Assembly: GCA_026193675.1 (NCBI GenBank)
Contig: JAPHSO010000158.1
Span: 1 to 18,081, forward strand
Length of the DNA stretch: 18,081 bases
Direction: 5' to 3'
Source of the DNA: Gammaproteobacteria bacterium
GTDB taxonomy: Bacteria > Pseudomonadota > Gammaproteobacteria > Thiohalomonadales > Thiohalomonadaceae
Shown here: in pieces, positions 1-6,730 of the stretch
Position numbering within the stretch: the first letter of the stretch is position 1
Layout of the letters: each line of letters begins with the position of its first letter
Notes under the pieces: model-generated
What the model was told of the DNA's origin: nothing
Seen by the model: the letters and a program-made list of their open reading frames with translations, nothing else
The model's database searches: none
Translations under genes and position numbers: made by a program

Positions 1-1112
1 ATATGTAGCTTAACCAGTGCAATGGTTGCGAGGCGATTATGGGGGAACATTTTGAGAATGGCGTTATAGCTCAGATGGGCATCATTCCACCTCTTCATTG
101 CGATATAGATATCGGCTTCAGTGAGCAGAAAAGAGAGGATATTCGGGTTCTCCTGCTGTAACAGCTTAATGCCCTTTAGAGCTTCGATGTATTGTCCGCC
201 TTCAAGCAATGCTAGTACCAGGGTGTATCGTGATTTGAGATCTTGTTGCCCAACAAGATCCCTGATAAGCAACGCTCTATTTTTGTGCTCCGACAGTGTA
301 AGTCGCGCCTGTGTGGTCAGAAAATCGATACTGGTTTTATCTGGGGCCGTGACTAACTGTCTAGCTCTATCCAGGGCCTCTGAAATTCTTTCCGTCGTGA
401 CAGGATGGGTCTGTAAAAACTCTGGATAAGCTGAATTGAAACGACTTCTCTCCTGTATCAATGAGAAAAAGCGTGCCATAGCTTCTGGGTCAAAGTTGGC
501 GGTGGCTAGTCTTTCAATACCTAAACGGTCAGCCTCACGCTCATGGATTCGGGTAAAACTTAATTGTTGTTGCTGTTGGCCTGCCATCGCTGATGCAACC
601 GCTGCTTCAGCGAGTTCAGGTGCATCACTTCCCAAAAGAATTGCAGCCAGCAGCGCAACGGTTACAGGAACGCCCATGCGACTGTTTTTTTCCATGGCAC
701 GACGAAGATGATCCTGAGTAATGTGGGCGATTTCATGGGCAATTACCGATGCAAGCTCACTTTCACTCTTAGCCGCTCGAATTAGACCGCTGTAGATGCC
801 GATATAGCCTCCAAACATCGCAAAGGCATTAATTTGAGGGTTATCAACAACGAAAAATGTAAATGAGTGGGGGGCATAGGGTGCTGCAGCGAGCAGGCGT
901 TGCCCAAGATTATTGATGTAACGATTAACGATAGGATCGCTATTGAGCTGTCCGCTCTCCTTTAATTGAAGATATAGTGATTCTCCAAGTCGGTTCTGCT
1001 GTTCAGTTGAAAGAACTGTAGAGGTTGAGCTGTTAAGGTCTGGAAGTGCGGGCGCTGAATGTGAATAGGGGCTGATGAGTAACAGCGACAAAATAAGATG
1101 GCGAGCAAGCAA
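1..1112 (-). CDS. bepA: BepA-like periplasmic M48 metallopeptidase with TPR-like C-terminus (3' end outside window)
   Basis: Zinc metallopeptidase of the BepA/YfgC type, which in E. coli works in the periplasm on outer-membrane protein quality control together with the BAM and Lpt machinery. Read on the minus strand, about 370 codons are visible. The HEIAH zinc motif is at residues 126-130, EREAD with the third ligand at 191-195, and the THP histidine that corresponds to the BepA regulatory histidine at 236; these spacings match my recollection of E. coli H136/E201/H246. Beyond about residue 255 the sequence is alpha-helical and repeat-like, as expected of the TPR region, and runs off the left edge. 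I chose the TTG at 1112-1110 because AGGA lies 6 bases upstream and the product then begins with a clean Sec signal peptide (charged MLARH, then LILSLLLIS). An in-frame ATG at 1148 has no evident ribosome site. The gene is divergent from the rhodanese gene. Confidence 0.9.
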   Translation of the reverse strand, partial: MLARHLILSLLLISPYSHSAPALPDLNSSTSTVLSTEQQNRLGESLYLQLKESGQLNSDPIVNRYINNLGQRLLAAAPYAPHSFTFFVVDNPQINAFAMFGGYIGIYSGLIRAAKSESELASVIAHEIAHITQDHLRRAMEKNSRMGVPVTVALLAAILLGSDAPELAEAAVASAMAGQQQQQLSFTRIHEREADRLGIERLATANFDPEAMARFFSLIQERSRFNSAYPEFLQTHPVTTERISEALDRARQLVTAPDKTSIDFLTTQARLTLSEHKNRALLIRDLVGQQDLKSRYTLVLALLEGGQYIEALKGIKLLQQENPNILSFLLTEADIYIAMKRWNDAHLSYNAILKMFPHNRLATIALVKLH

Positions 1113-1133
1113 GGCGGTTCCTGATATTGAGAT

Positions 1134-1152
1134 ATTGATGAGACACATCAAT
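1134..1152. promoter_or_regulatory. Perfect 7-bp inverted repeat (possible operator) between bepA and the rhodanese gene
   Basis: ATTGATG, 5 bases, CATCAAT: a perfect dyad of 19 bases lying 22 bases upstream of the preferred bepA start, in the divergent bepA/rhodanese spacer. It partly overlaps a tandem 8-base direct repeat (GATATTGA twice, 1123-1138). The TTGAT/ATCAA core resembles an FNR box, but the spacer between those half sites is 7 bases rather than 4, so I do not call it one. It could be a repressor site or a hairpin in the bepA leader. Confidence 0.35.
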
Positions 1153-1190
1153 GTGACATGTTACACGATTAATAGTTCACTGTTGCCGGG

Positions 1191-1220
1191 TTGCAAACAG
1201 GAGTGATTAACACATAGAAT
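1191..1220 (+). promoter_or_regulatory. Putative sigma-70 promoter of the rhodanese gene
   Basis: TTGCAA at 1191-1196 and TAGAAT at 1215-1220, separated by 18 bases; 4 of 6 and 5 of 6 consensus matches. It lies about 40 bases upstream of the rhodanese start. A TATTAG/CTAATA inverted repeat with a 6-base spacer (1220-1237) sits immediately downstream of the -10 box, where a repressor or a 5' hairpin could act. Confidence 0.4.
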
Positions 1221-1259
1221 ATTAGCAGATTCTAATAATTGCTTAGGGGAATATACTCA

Positions 1260-1577
1260 ATGATGAGTTCCATTAACGAAATTGACGTACATGAACTACA
1301 TAACATGATTTCAAGTGATGATGTCCTGCTTGTTGATGTGCGAAGCCATGCAGAGGTAACTCAGGGTGCAATTCCTGGGGCATCACACCTCCCTCTTCAC
1401 CTGTTACCACTTCAGTTGGATCAGCTCCCTCGAGATAAAAAAGTTGTTTTCTATTGCAGGACTGGTGCCCGTTCAGCGCAGGCATGTCTCTATGCCGCCA
1501 ATCAGGGAAGTGACAATGTCATTAATCTGAGAGGGGGAATTGTCGCCTGGGTACGTGAGGGTCGCGAGGTCGCCTGA
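1260..1577 (+). CDS. Single-domain rhodanese sulfurtransferase of the rhd-tusA-dsrE2 cluster
   Basis: Small cytoplasmic rhodanese of 105 residues with no signal peptide. The active-site loop YCRTGARS places the catalytic cysteine at residue 66. The usual single-domain landmarks are present: LLVDVRSHAEVTQGAIPGA near residues 23-41 and NLRGG-AW near the end. In Allochromatium vinosum the rhodanese encoded next to tusA and dsrE2 loads persulfide sulfur onto TusA during sulfur oxidation; the same role is inferred here from the identical gene order. ATG 1260 is preferred because AGGGGA (1245-1250) lies 9 bases upstream. An in-frame TTG at 1239 would put this ribosome site inside the gene and add an atypical tail. 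About 210 bases separate it from tusA, which seems to have its own promoter. Confidence 0.9.
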   Translation: MMSSINEIDVHELHNMISSDDVLLVDVRSHAEVTQGAIPGASHLPLHLLPLQLDQLPRDKKVVFYCRTGARSAQACLYAANQGSDNVINLRGGIVAWVREGREVA

Positions 1578-1672
1578 TAAAGATTGTCTTTCAGCGCTAT
1601 CATTGAAAAAATGGACAGCTTAAGTTGAGTGTTTGGTGTGAGTGATCTAAACTTGGCTGCTTAGAATTTCAC

Positions 1673-1701
1673 TTGCTTTCAATTACAACATCGCATATAA
1701 G
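1673..1701 (+). promoter_or_regulatory. Putative promoter of tusA-dsrE2
   Basis: TTGCTT (1673-1678), a 17-base spacer, then TATAAG (1696-1701). The -10 box matches 5 of 6 positions and the -35 only 3 of 6. Transcription would start near 1708 and give a leader of about 80 bases that contains the GGGGT/ACCCC hairpin at 1724-1745. Confidence 0.4.
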
Positions 1702-1723
1702 ATATTTCTAACATTGATTCTGA

Positions 1724-1745
1724 GGGGTTGAGTCAAATTGACCCC
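1724..1745 (+). other. Hairpin in the predicted tusA leader
   Basis: GGGGT (1724-1728) pairs with ACCCC (1741-1745); an inner TCAA/TTGA pair can extend the stem around a bulge. It lies 30 bases upstream of the tusA ribosome site (AAGGAG, 1776-1781) and leaves that site free. No T run follows, so it is not a standard terminator. It may stabilise the mRNA of an abundantly made carrier protein; that is inference. Confidence 0.3.
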
Positions 1746-1789
1746 CATCCGTTTGTAAATATAAGACTCTTAGATAAGGAGAGATAAAC

Positions 1790-2020
1790 ATGGCAAATTT
1801 TGACCAAGAACTCGACGCTTCAGGACTCAACTGTCCTCTTCCAATTTTGCGTGCCAAAAAAGCAATTACAAGTCTCTCTGCAGGACAGGTTCTGCGTATC
1901 GTTGCGACAGACCCGGGTTCAGTTAAAGATTTCGAAGCTTTCTGTAAGCAGACCGGAAACGAGCTACTTGAGTCAGGTGAAGAGGGCGGTAAGTTCGTCT
2001 TCTCTATCAAGAAATCTTAA
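1790..2020 (+). CDS. tusA: TusA sulfur carrier protein
   Basis: TusA-family carrier of 76 residues. The signature CPLP lies at residues 15-18, with Cys15 the expected persulfide-carrying residue, in the usual setting DASGLNCPLPILRAKKA. Length and the C-terminal GGKFVFSIKKS strand match the family. In sulfur oxidisers TusA moves sulfane sulfur between rhodanese, DsrE-type proteins and the Dsr or sHdr systems; in other bacteria it feeds tRNA 2-thiouridine synthesis. With dsrE2 39 bases downstream and a rhodanese upstream, the dissimilatory role is favoured by context. The ribosome site AAGGAG is strong and well spaced, which fits high expression. Confidence 0.95.
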   Translation: MANFDQELDASGLNCPLPILRAKKAITSLSAGQVLRIVATDPGSVKDFEAFCKQTGNELLESGEEGGKFVFSIKKS

Positions 2021-2059
2021 AACCGACCTACCATCCTATAATAACTACGGAGGACTCTG

Positions 2060-2530
2060 ATGTCTGATCAGAAAAAACTGGCGATTATCGCCACGAAAGG
2101 GACTTTGGATTGGGCGTACCCGCCATTTATCCTGGGTTCTACTGCCGCTGCACTTGGTTATGATGTTGAGATTTTCTTCACTTTTTACGGCCTACAGTGC
2201 CTGAAAAAGAATCTGAAGCTTCAAGTGACCTCTCTTGGAAATCCTGGTATGCCAATGCCAATGCCAATGCCTGTTCTACTTCAGGCACTTCCTGGTATGC
2301 AGGCGATGATGACTACCATGATGAAAGCCAAGATGAAGTCTAAAGGTGTTGCATCTGTGGAAGAGCTCCGTGAGCTCTGCCAGGAAGCAGAAGTTAGATT
2401 TATTGCTTGCCAGATGACCGTTGACCTGTTCGATATGAATCCTAACGATTTTATCGATGGCGTTGAGTTCGGTGGTGCTGCAATGTTCTTCGAGTTTGCA
2501 GGGGAAGCTGATATCACTCTCTATATCTAA
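2060..2530 (+). CDS. dsrE2: DsrE2-type sulfurtransferase (DsrE/DsrF/DsrH-like)
   Basis: DsrE2-type protein of 156 residues. It starts with a Rossmann-like strand (LAIIATKGTLDWAYPP), continues with an LGYDVEIFFTFYGLQCL segment and has cysteines at 47, 107 and 117; the CQMTVDLF segment with Cys117 looks like the conserved sulfur-binding cysteine of the family. A methionine/proline-rich stretch (MPMPMPMP at about 64-71) and a methionine-rich helix (about 80-95) follow. A DsrE2 encoded in the same gene order in A. vinosum was studied as a partner of TusA and rhodanese and reported as membrane-associated. Here I see no clear transmembrane helix, only an amphipathic methionine-rich region. The start has a strong GGAGGA site, and the gene ends just before a strong terminator. 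Confidence 0.9.
   Translation: MSDQKKLAIIATKGTLDWAYPPFILGSTAAALGYDVEIFFTFYGLQCLKKNLKLQVTSLGNPGMPMPMPMPVLLQALPGMQAMMTTMMKAKMKSKGVASVEELRELCQEAEVRFIACQMTVDLFDMNPNDFIDGVEFGGAAMFFEFAGEADITLYI
2249..2271 (+). repeat. Short tandem repeat ATGCCA inside dsrE2
   Basis: Three copies of ATGCCA followed by ATGCC, in frame, encoding alternating Met-Pro. A copy change would add or remove one Met-Pro pair without shifting the frame. I recall similar Met-Pro runs in other DsrE2 proteins, so the peptide is probably conserved while the exact DNA repeat may vary. Confidence 0.7.
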
Positions 2531-2550
2531 TGTAGATTGCTGGTTTCGTG

Positions 2551-2579
2551 AAAAGGGTCCTTCGGGACCCTTTTTTTTT
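2551..2579 (+). terminator. Intrinsic terminator after dsrE2
   Basis: Perfect 10-bp stem (2551-2560 with 2565-2574) closed by the stable TTCG tetraloop, with a GC core and T residues continuing to 2579. It starts 20 bases after the dsrE2 stop, so it ends the tusA-dsrE2 transcript and separates it from the next gene. Confidence 0.95.
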
Positions 2580-2653
2580 AATAATTTTTAGGTTGAGTAG
2601 ACATCTGACTAAAGTATCAGCAAAAGGTAATATTCTTATAATTTACTGGGGTA

Positions 2654-2682
2654 TTGACCTGAAGCCAATGAGTCCTTAATGT
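2654..2682 (+). promoter_or_regulatory. Possible promoter of the exported 310-residue protein gene
   Basis: TTGACC (2654-2659), a 17-base spacer and TAATGT (2677-2682): good -35, poor -10. A perfect TATAAT at 2637-2642 is an alternative -10 but lacks a recognisable -35. Some promoter is required here because a terminator stands immediately upstream. Confidence 0.3.
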
Positions 2683-2731
2683 TGCGCACGGTTTAATGAA
2701 AATTGATAAATAATAAAGGGGAGAAGTCTGG

Positions 2732-3664
2732 ATGAAGCTGTTTCAAAAAGCATTGGTTGCTTTAACACTATTCGCATTCATGTTTGCAGCTGAGGCTGCA
2801 AGCGAGAAGTATATGCCATTTGTTCTTGCATACACTGCAACAGGTGATGTTGAGAAAGTAAAAAAAGAGGTTCACAAAAAACTTGTCGATGCCAAGTTTG
2901 AGGTAGTCGGTTCATATTCACCTTATGCGGGAGCATCAGTTTTCATCATCACCAACGATGCTCTGAAATCGAATGCCGCAAAGTCTGAATTTGGTGGTTA
3001 CGGTGCTGTTCAGCGTGTCTCGGTCACTAAGGTGGGTAGCGATATTCAGGTGAGTTACACCAATCCTACCTATATGTCTCATGCCTATCGCATGAAGGGT
3101 GATCTTAAAGATGTGACCAAGACACTTGAAAAAACATTAGGTAATAAAGAGGCATTTGGTGCAAGCAAGCCGCTACGTACTCGTAAGCTGCGCAAATATC
3201 ACTACATGTTCGGTATGGAGTATTTTGATGATACCGATGCTCACCAGATTGCAGAGCACAGCAGCCATGAAGCGGCCGTTAAGGCTGTAGAGGGCAACCT
3301 TGCTAAGAAGCTGGGTGGTGTATCAAAGGTTTATCGTGTTGATATTCCTGGAAAGGATGAGGTGGTAATCGGTGTTGATCTGGATCAGACTCCAGGCGGC
3401 GATAAGTACATGAGTGATGACTACATCATGGGGGTTATCGACTTTAAAGAGGTTAAGTCGACAGCACACCTTCCAGTTGAGATCCTGATCTCTGGTGATA
3501 AGGTCTATTCACTCTACTACCGTTTCCGTATTGCGATGAACTTCCCCAATCTTTCAATGATGGGTGAGAACAGCTTTATGAATATCGTAGAGTCTCCTGA
3601 AGCGGCTAAAACTGCCTTAATTGCAGTTGCAGGTGGAGAAGCGGTGAAGGGATACTGGGACTAG
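2732..3664 (+). CDS. Exported conserved-looking protein of unknown function (310 aa), possibly DUF302-like
   Basis: I do not recognise this protein with confidence. The first 23 residues form a clear Sec signal peptide (MKLFQKALVALTLFAFMF, cleavage near AEA-AS), and there is no other membrane segment and no cysteine, so a soluble periplasmic protein is likely. Two alpha/beta segments are visible: about 25-125 (a GDVEKVKKEVHKKLVDAKFE helix followed by strands) and about 165-305 (a HEAAVKAVEGNLAKKLGG helix, then strands, then FRIAMNFPNLSMMGENSFM). Helix followed by strands in each half suggests a duplicated fold and recalls DUF302 domains; that comparison is from memory. The gene has a strong GGGGAG ribosome site and terminators on both sides, so it is a single-gene unit between dsrE2 and glyA. 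Proximity to the sulfur relay hints at a link, but the relay is cytoplasmic and this protein is exported. Confidence 0.8.
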   Translation: MKLFQKALVALTLFAFMFAAEAASEKYMPFVLAYTATGDVEKVKKEVHKKLVDAKFEVVGSYSPYAGASVFIITNDALKSNAAKSEFGGYGAVQRVSVTKVGSDIQVSYTNPTYMSHAYRMKGDLKDVTKTLEKTLGNKEAFGASKPLRTRKLRKYHYMFGMEYFDDTDAHQIAEHSSHEAAVKAVEGNLAKKLGGVSKVYRVDIPGKDEVVIGVDLDQTPGGDKYMSDDYIMGVIDFKEVKSTAHLPVEILISGDKVYSLYYRFRIAMNFPNLSMMGENSFMNIVESPEAAKTALIAVAGGEAVKGYWD

Positions 3665-3686
3665 TCTGTAATTTAGACCCAGATAG

Positions 3687-3714
3687 AAAAGACCCCGAAA
3701 GGGGTCTTTTTTTT
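3687..3714 (+). terminator. Intrinsic terminator after the exported 310-residue protein gene
   Basis: Perfect 10-bp stem (3687-3696 with 3701-3710), GAAA tetraloop, and a T run continuing to 3714. It begins 22 bases after the stop codon and isolates the gene from glyA. Confidence 0.95.
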
Positions 3715-3759
3715 GCCTGAAAAATGTTGCCAGATCGGTTAATCTATCGCGCTTCGTGA

Positions 3760-3777
3760 TGAGGTTTGGCGACCTCA
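3760..3777 (+). other. Small hairpin upstream of glyA
   Basis: TGAGGT (3760-3765) and ACCTCA (3772-3777) form a 6-bp stem with a 6-base loop in the 107-base spacer before glyA. I found no convincing sigma-70 promoter pair in this spacer. The dyad could be an operator (compare PurR/MetR control of glyA in E. coli), but its sequence does not match either site as I know them. Confidence 0.3.
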
Positions 3778-3821
3778 GTAGTTAATACCCATAACAGCCC
3801 ATTTTTGATAGAGGTGTTTTA

Positions 3822-5099
3822 ATGTTTAGTAAGGCCCAAAAAATTAGCAATTTTGACTCAGATCTGTGGGCTGCTATGCAGCAAGAGGAGAGCCGTCAGG
3901 AGGATCACATTGAGTTGATCGCCTCTGAAAACTACACCAGCCCCATGGTGATGGAGGCTCAGGGATCGGTGCTCACCAATAAATATGCCGAAGGTTATCC
4001 CGGAAAGCGCTATTACGGTGGTTGTGAGTATGTTGATACAGCAGAAACACTGGCGATTGATCGTGTTAAAGCGCTGTTTGGTGCGGATTACGCCAACGTG
4101 CAGCCACATTCTGGTTCTCAGGCCAATGCAGCGGTCTATATGGCTCTGCTTCAGCCCGGTGACAGCGTTCTTGGTATGTCATTGGCCGATGGTGGCCACC
4201 TGACTCATGGCTCCCATGTAAGCTTTTCAGGCAAGATCTACGATGCTCACCAGTATGGACTTGATCCCGAAACCGGCGAGATTGATTATGAGCAGGTTGA
4301 GCAGATGGCTAAAGAGCATCAGCCCAAGATGATTGTGGCCGGTTTCTCGGCCTACTCTCGAGTGGTTGATTGGCAACGTTTTCGTGATATTGCCGACAGT
4401 GTTGGCGCCTATCTGATGGTCGATATGGCCCACGTTGCCGGTCTGGTAGCGGCAGGTATCTATCCCAATCCAGTGCAGATTGCTGACGTCACTACATCAA
4501 CCACGCACAAAACTCTGCGTGGTCCTCGTGGTGGAATCATTCTGGCAAAGAGCAATCCTGAGATCGAGAAGAGGCTTAACTCTGCTATTTTCCCCGGTAT
4601 CCAGGGCGGACCTCTGATGCATGTCATTGCAGCTAAAGCGGTCGCCTTTAAAGAGGCGATGCAGGATGACTATAAGGCCTACCAACAGCAGGTTGTTAAA
4701 AATGCCCAGGCGATGGCCAAGGTGTTCATTGATCGTGGTTATGACGTGATATCTGGTGGTACAGACAACCACCTGTTCCTGGTGAGCTTCATTAAACAGG
4801 AGCTGACCGGTAAAGAGGTGGATGCATGGTTGGGTGCGGCGCACATCACCGTGAACAAGAATGCTGTACCGAATGACCCTCAGTCACCCTTTGTCACCTC
4901 AGGAATTCGGGTGGGCACGCCTGCGATTACAACTCGTGGATTTAATGAAGAGGACTCTACAAATCTGGCGAGCTGGATCTGCGACATCATCGATGCCAAG
5001 GGCAGTGATGAGGTTGTTGCTGCGGTTAAAGCAAAGGCGACAGACATCTGTCAGCGTCTACCTGTCTATAGTGCAGAACGTTCACCGGTAGAGATGTAA
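3822..5099 (+). CDS. glyA: Serine hydroxymethyltransferase
   Basis: PLP-dependent enzyme that interconverts serine and glycine while charging tetrahydrofolate with a one-carbon unit; cytoplasmic. The 425 residues are slightly longer than E. coli GlyA (417). Visible landmarks are HIELIASENYTSP (29-41), KYAEGYPGKRYYGG (54-67), QPHSGSQAN (94-102), HLTHG (126-130), DMAHVAGL (201-208) and the PLP-binding lysine 230 in TTSTTHKTLRGPRGG. The start has GAGGTG 5 bases upstream. It heads the long plus-strand block; nrdR follows after 36 bases, across a hairpin. One-carbon supply from this enzyme feeds purine and therefore GTP synthesis, the input of the riboflavin genes downstream. Confidence 0.98.
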   Translation: MFSKAQKISNFDSDLWAAMQQEESRQEDHIELIASENYTSPMVMEAQGSVLTNKYAEGYPGKRYYGGCEYVDTAETLAIDRVKALFGADYANVQPHSGSQANAAVYMALLQPGDSVLGMSLADGGHLTHGSHVSFSGKIYDAHQYGLDPETGEIDYEQVEQMAKEHQPKMIVAGFSAYSRVVDWQRFRDIADSVGAYLMVDMAHVAGLVAAGIYPNPVQIADVTTSTTHKTLRGPRGGIILAKSNPEIEKRLNSAIFPGIQGGPLMHVIAAKAVAFKEAMQDDYKAYQQQVVKNAQAMAKVFIDRGYDVISGGTDNHLFLVSFIKQELTGKEVDAWLGAAHITVNKNAVPNDPQSPFVTSGIRVGTPAITTRGFNEEDSTNLASWICDIIDAKGSDEVVAAVKAKATDICQRLPVYSAERSPVEM

Positions 5100-5104
5100 T
5101 CTAA

Positions 5105-5125
5105 TTCCACCCCTGGTGGGTGGAA
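5105..5125 (+). promoter_or_regulatory. Hairpin between glyA and nrdR overlapping the nrdR ribosome site
   Basis: TTCCACCC (5105-5112) pairs perfectly with GGGTGGAA (5118-5125) around a 5-base loop. The right arm contains GGA, part of the likely nrdR Shine-Dalgarno region (GGAAGTGAG, 5122-5130), so folding would hamper nrdR initiation. No T run follows, so it is not a standard terminator; it might also trim or protect the glyA mRNA end. Confidence 0.5.
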
Positions 5126-5135
5126 GTGAGTAACC

Positions 5136-5624
5136 ATGCGTTGTCCATTCTGTAGCCAGCCCGATACCAAAGTGATCGATTCACGACTCGCCAATGATGG
5201 TGATTCGGTACGTCGTCGCCGGGAGTGCATCACCTGTGGTGAGCGCTTTACCACCTTTGAATCGGCCGAGCTGGTGATGCCGCGGATCGTCAAGAGTGAT
5301 GGTACTCGGGTGCCATTTGATGATGACAAACTCCAATCTGGAATCATGCGTGCACTGGAGAAACGTCCAGTGGAGATGGAGCAGGTTGAGGCCTCGCTCA
5401 ATCGCATTAAGCATAAATTACGGGCCACCGGTGATCGAGAGGTGAAGTCGCGCCAACTCGGAGAGTGGGTGATGGATGAGCTGCGTGAACTGGATGAGGT
5501 CGCCTATGTTCGCTTTGCCTCGGTCTATCGCAGTTTCCAGGATGTGAGCGCCTTCCAGGAGGAGATCAAACGTCTGCAAGAGTCTCCCGACGAACAGAAT
5601 TCAGCCAAAAAGAGAGAGAGTTAG
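5136..5624 (+). CDS. nrdR: Transcriptional repressor NrdR
   Basis: Zinc-ribbon/ATP-cone regulator of 162 residues that represses ribonucleotide reductase genes in response to ATP/dATP. The zinc ribbon is intact: cysteines 3, 6, 31 and 34 (MRCPFCSQ ... CITCGERFTT), with the RRRREC DNA-contact stretch between them. The ATP-cone follows at about 46-140 (PRIVKSDGTRVPFDDDKL ... VAYVRFASVYRSF). The highly charged C-terminal tail is normal. Position just before ribD is the usual gammaproteobacterial arrangement; the stop codon is 2 bases from the ribD GTG, suggesting translational coupling. No NrdR box is evident nearby, as expected because its targets are nrd genes elsewhere. Confidence 0.97.
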   Translation: MRCPFCSQPDTKVIDSRLANDGDSVRRRRECITCGERFTTFESAELVMPRIVKSDGTRVPFDDDKLQSGIMRALEKRPVEMEQVEASLNRIKHKLRATGDREVKSRQLGEWVMDELRELDEVAYVRFASVYRSFQDVSAFQEEIKRLQESPDEQNSAKKRES

Positions 5625-5626
5625 TA

Positions 5627-6730
5627 GTGAGTAGCGTAGATATGATTGACCGGGCCTATATGGCGCGGGCTCTTCAATTGGCTGAGAGAGGACTGTTTAC
5701 GACGCATCCCAATCCAAGGGTGGGTTGTGTCATTGTTAAGGAGGGGCAAATTGTCGGCGAAGGGTGGCATCAAAAGGCCGGTGCGCCTCACGCGGAGATC
5801 AATGCGCTGAACCTGGCGGGCGATAAAGCACAGGGCGCCACCGCCTATGTCACGCTTGAGCCCTGTTCCCATCATGGTAAAACCCCTCCCTGTGCAGACG
5901 CACTCATTAAAGCGGGAATTTCACGAGTGGTTGTCGCGATGGAGGATCCCAATCCTCAGGTTGCCGGTTCCGGTATTGCCAAACTACAAGAGGCGAATAT
6001 TGAGGTGACTGTCGGGCTACTTGAGTCAGAGGCGCGTGAGCTCAATCCCGGTTTCATACTTCGTATGAGTGTGGGGCGCCCGTTTGTTCGCTGCAAAATG
6101 GCGATGAGTCTTGATGGGCGCACCGCGATGGCCAGTGGTGAGAGTCAGTGGATCACCGGTGGTGATGCGCGTGATGATGGACAGAGGCTACGGGCCCGTA
6201 GTTCGGCAATCATGACCGGGGTGGGCACCGTGTTGGCCGATGACCCGCAGATGACGGTTCGACTAGAAGGTGAGACTGTAGAGACCCCGCTACGAATTGT
6301 GCTCGATCCCCATCTGAGTACGCCAATATCTGCAAAAATTCTACAGGGTGATGCTGCGACTCTCATCGTTACCGCGGTAGATGAGCCGGGGATTCAGCAG
6401 CAATTTGAAGAGGCGGGAATAGAGGTGATCTCAGTGCCTGGACGCAATGAGACGATTGATCTGGCCGCTCTGATGCTGATTCTTGCTGAACGTGAGATTA
6501 ACGAAATTCACCTTGAAGCCGGCGCAACTCTGAGTGGTGCGATGCTCCATGAAGGGCTTATCGATGAGCTCAATATCTATATGGCCTCTAAACTGATGGG
6601 GAGTAATGCCCGTGCCCTGTTTAATACGCCAGGGCTCGATATTCTGGCAGATGCCGTTGAGCTCGATATTATCGATATCCGCCCCGTAGGTGTTGACTGG
6701 CGTATTCGAGCCAGAGTTGTTAGCGAATAG
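5627..6730 (+). CDS. ribD: Bifunctional riboflavin pathway deaminase/reductase
   Basis: RibD (367 residues) carries out two successive steps: deamination of the pyrimidine intermediate from GTP, then reduction of its ribosyl side chain with NADPH. The N-terminal deaminase domain (about 8-150) has the zinc site PHAE (His55, Glu57) and PCSHHGKTPPC (Cys80, Cys89). The reductase domain (about 150-365) shows KMAMSLDGRTAMASGESQWIT and a GVGTVLADDP loop. I chose GTG 5627 because a purine-rich AGAGAGAG stretch precedes it by 6 bases; ATG 5642 lacks a ribosome site and would trim only five residues. It is followed without a gap by ribE. Confidence 0.97.
   Translation: MSSVDMIDRAYMARALQLAERGLFTTHPNPRVGCVIVKEGQIVGEGWHQKAGAPHAEINALNLAGDKAQGATAYVTLEPCSHHGKTPPCADALIKAGISRVVVAMEDPNPQVAGSGIAKLQEANIEVTVGLLESEARELNPGFILRMSVGRPFVRCKMAMSLDGRTAMASGESQWITGGDARDDGQRLRARSSAIMTGVGTVLADDPQMTVRLEGETVETPLRIVLDPHLSTPISAKILQGDAATLIVTAVDEPGIQQQFEEAGIEVISVPGRNETIDLAALMLILAEREINEIHLEAGATLSGAMLHEGLIDELNIYMASKLMGSNARALFNTPGLDILADAVELDIIDIRPVGVDWRIRARVVSE

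Noticed and set aside
1134..1152. FNR or CRP site
   Set aside because: TTGAT and ATCAA half sites are 7 bases apart instead of 4, and the adjacent TGTGA lacks a matching TCACA at the right distance.
1239..1259. TTG start giving a longer rhodanese
   Set aside because: The AGGGGA ribosome site would lie inside the coding region; ATG 1260 fits it correctly.
3715..3821. Glycine riboswitch before glyA
   Set aside because: The spacer of 107 bases lacks the tandem aptamer signature; only a 6-bp hairpin is present.
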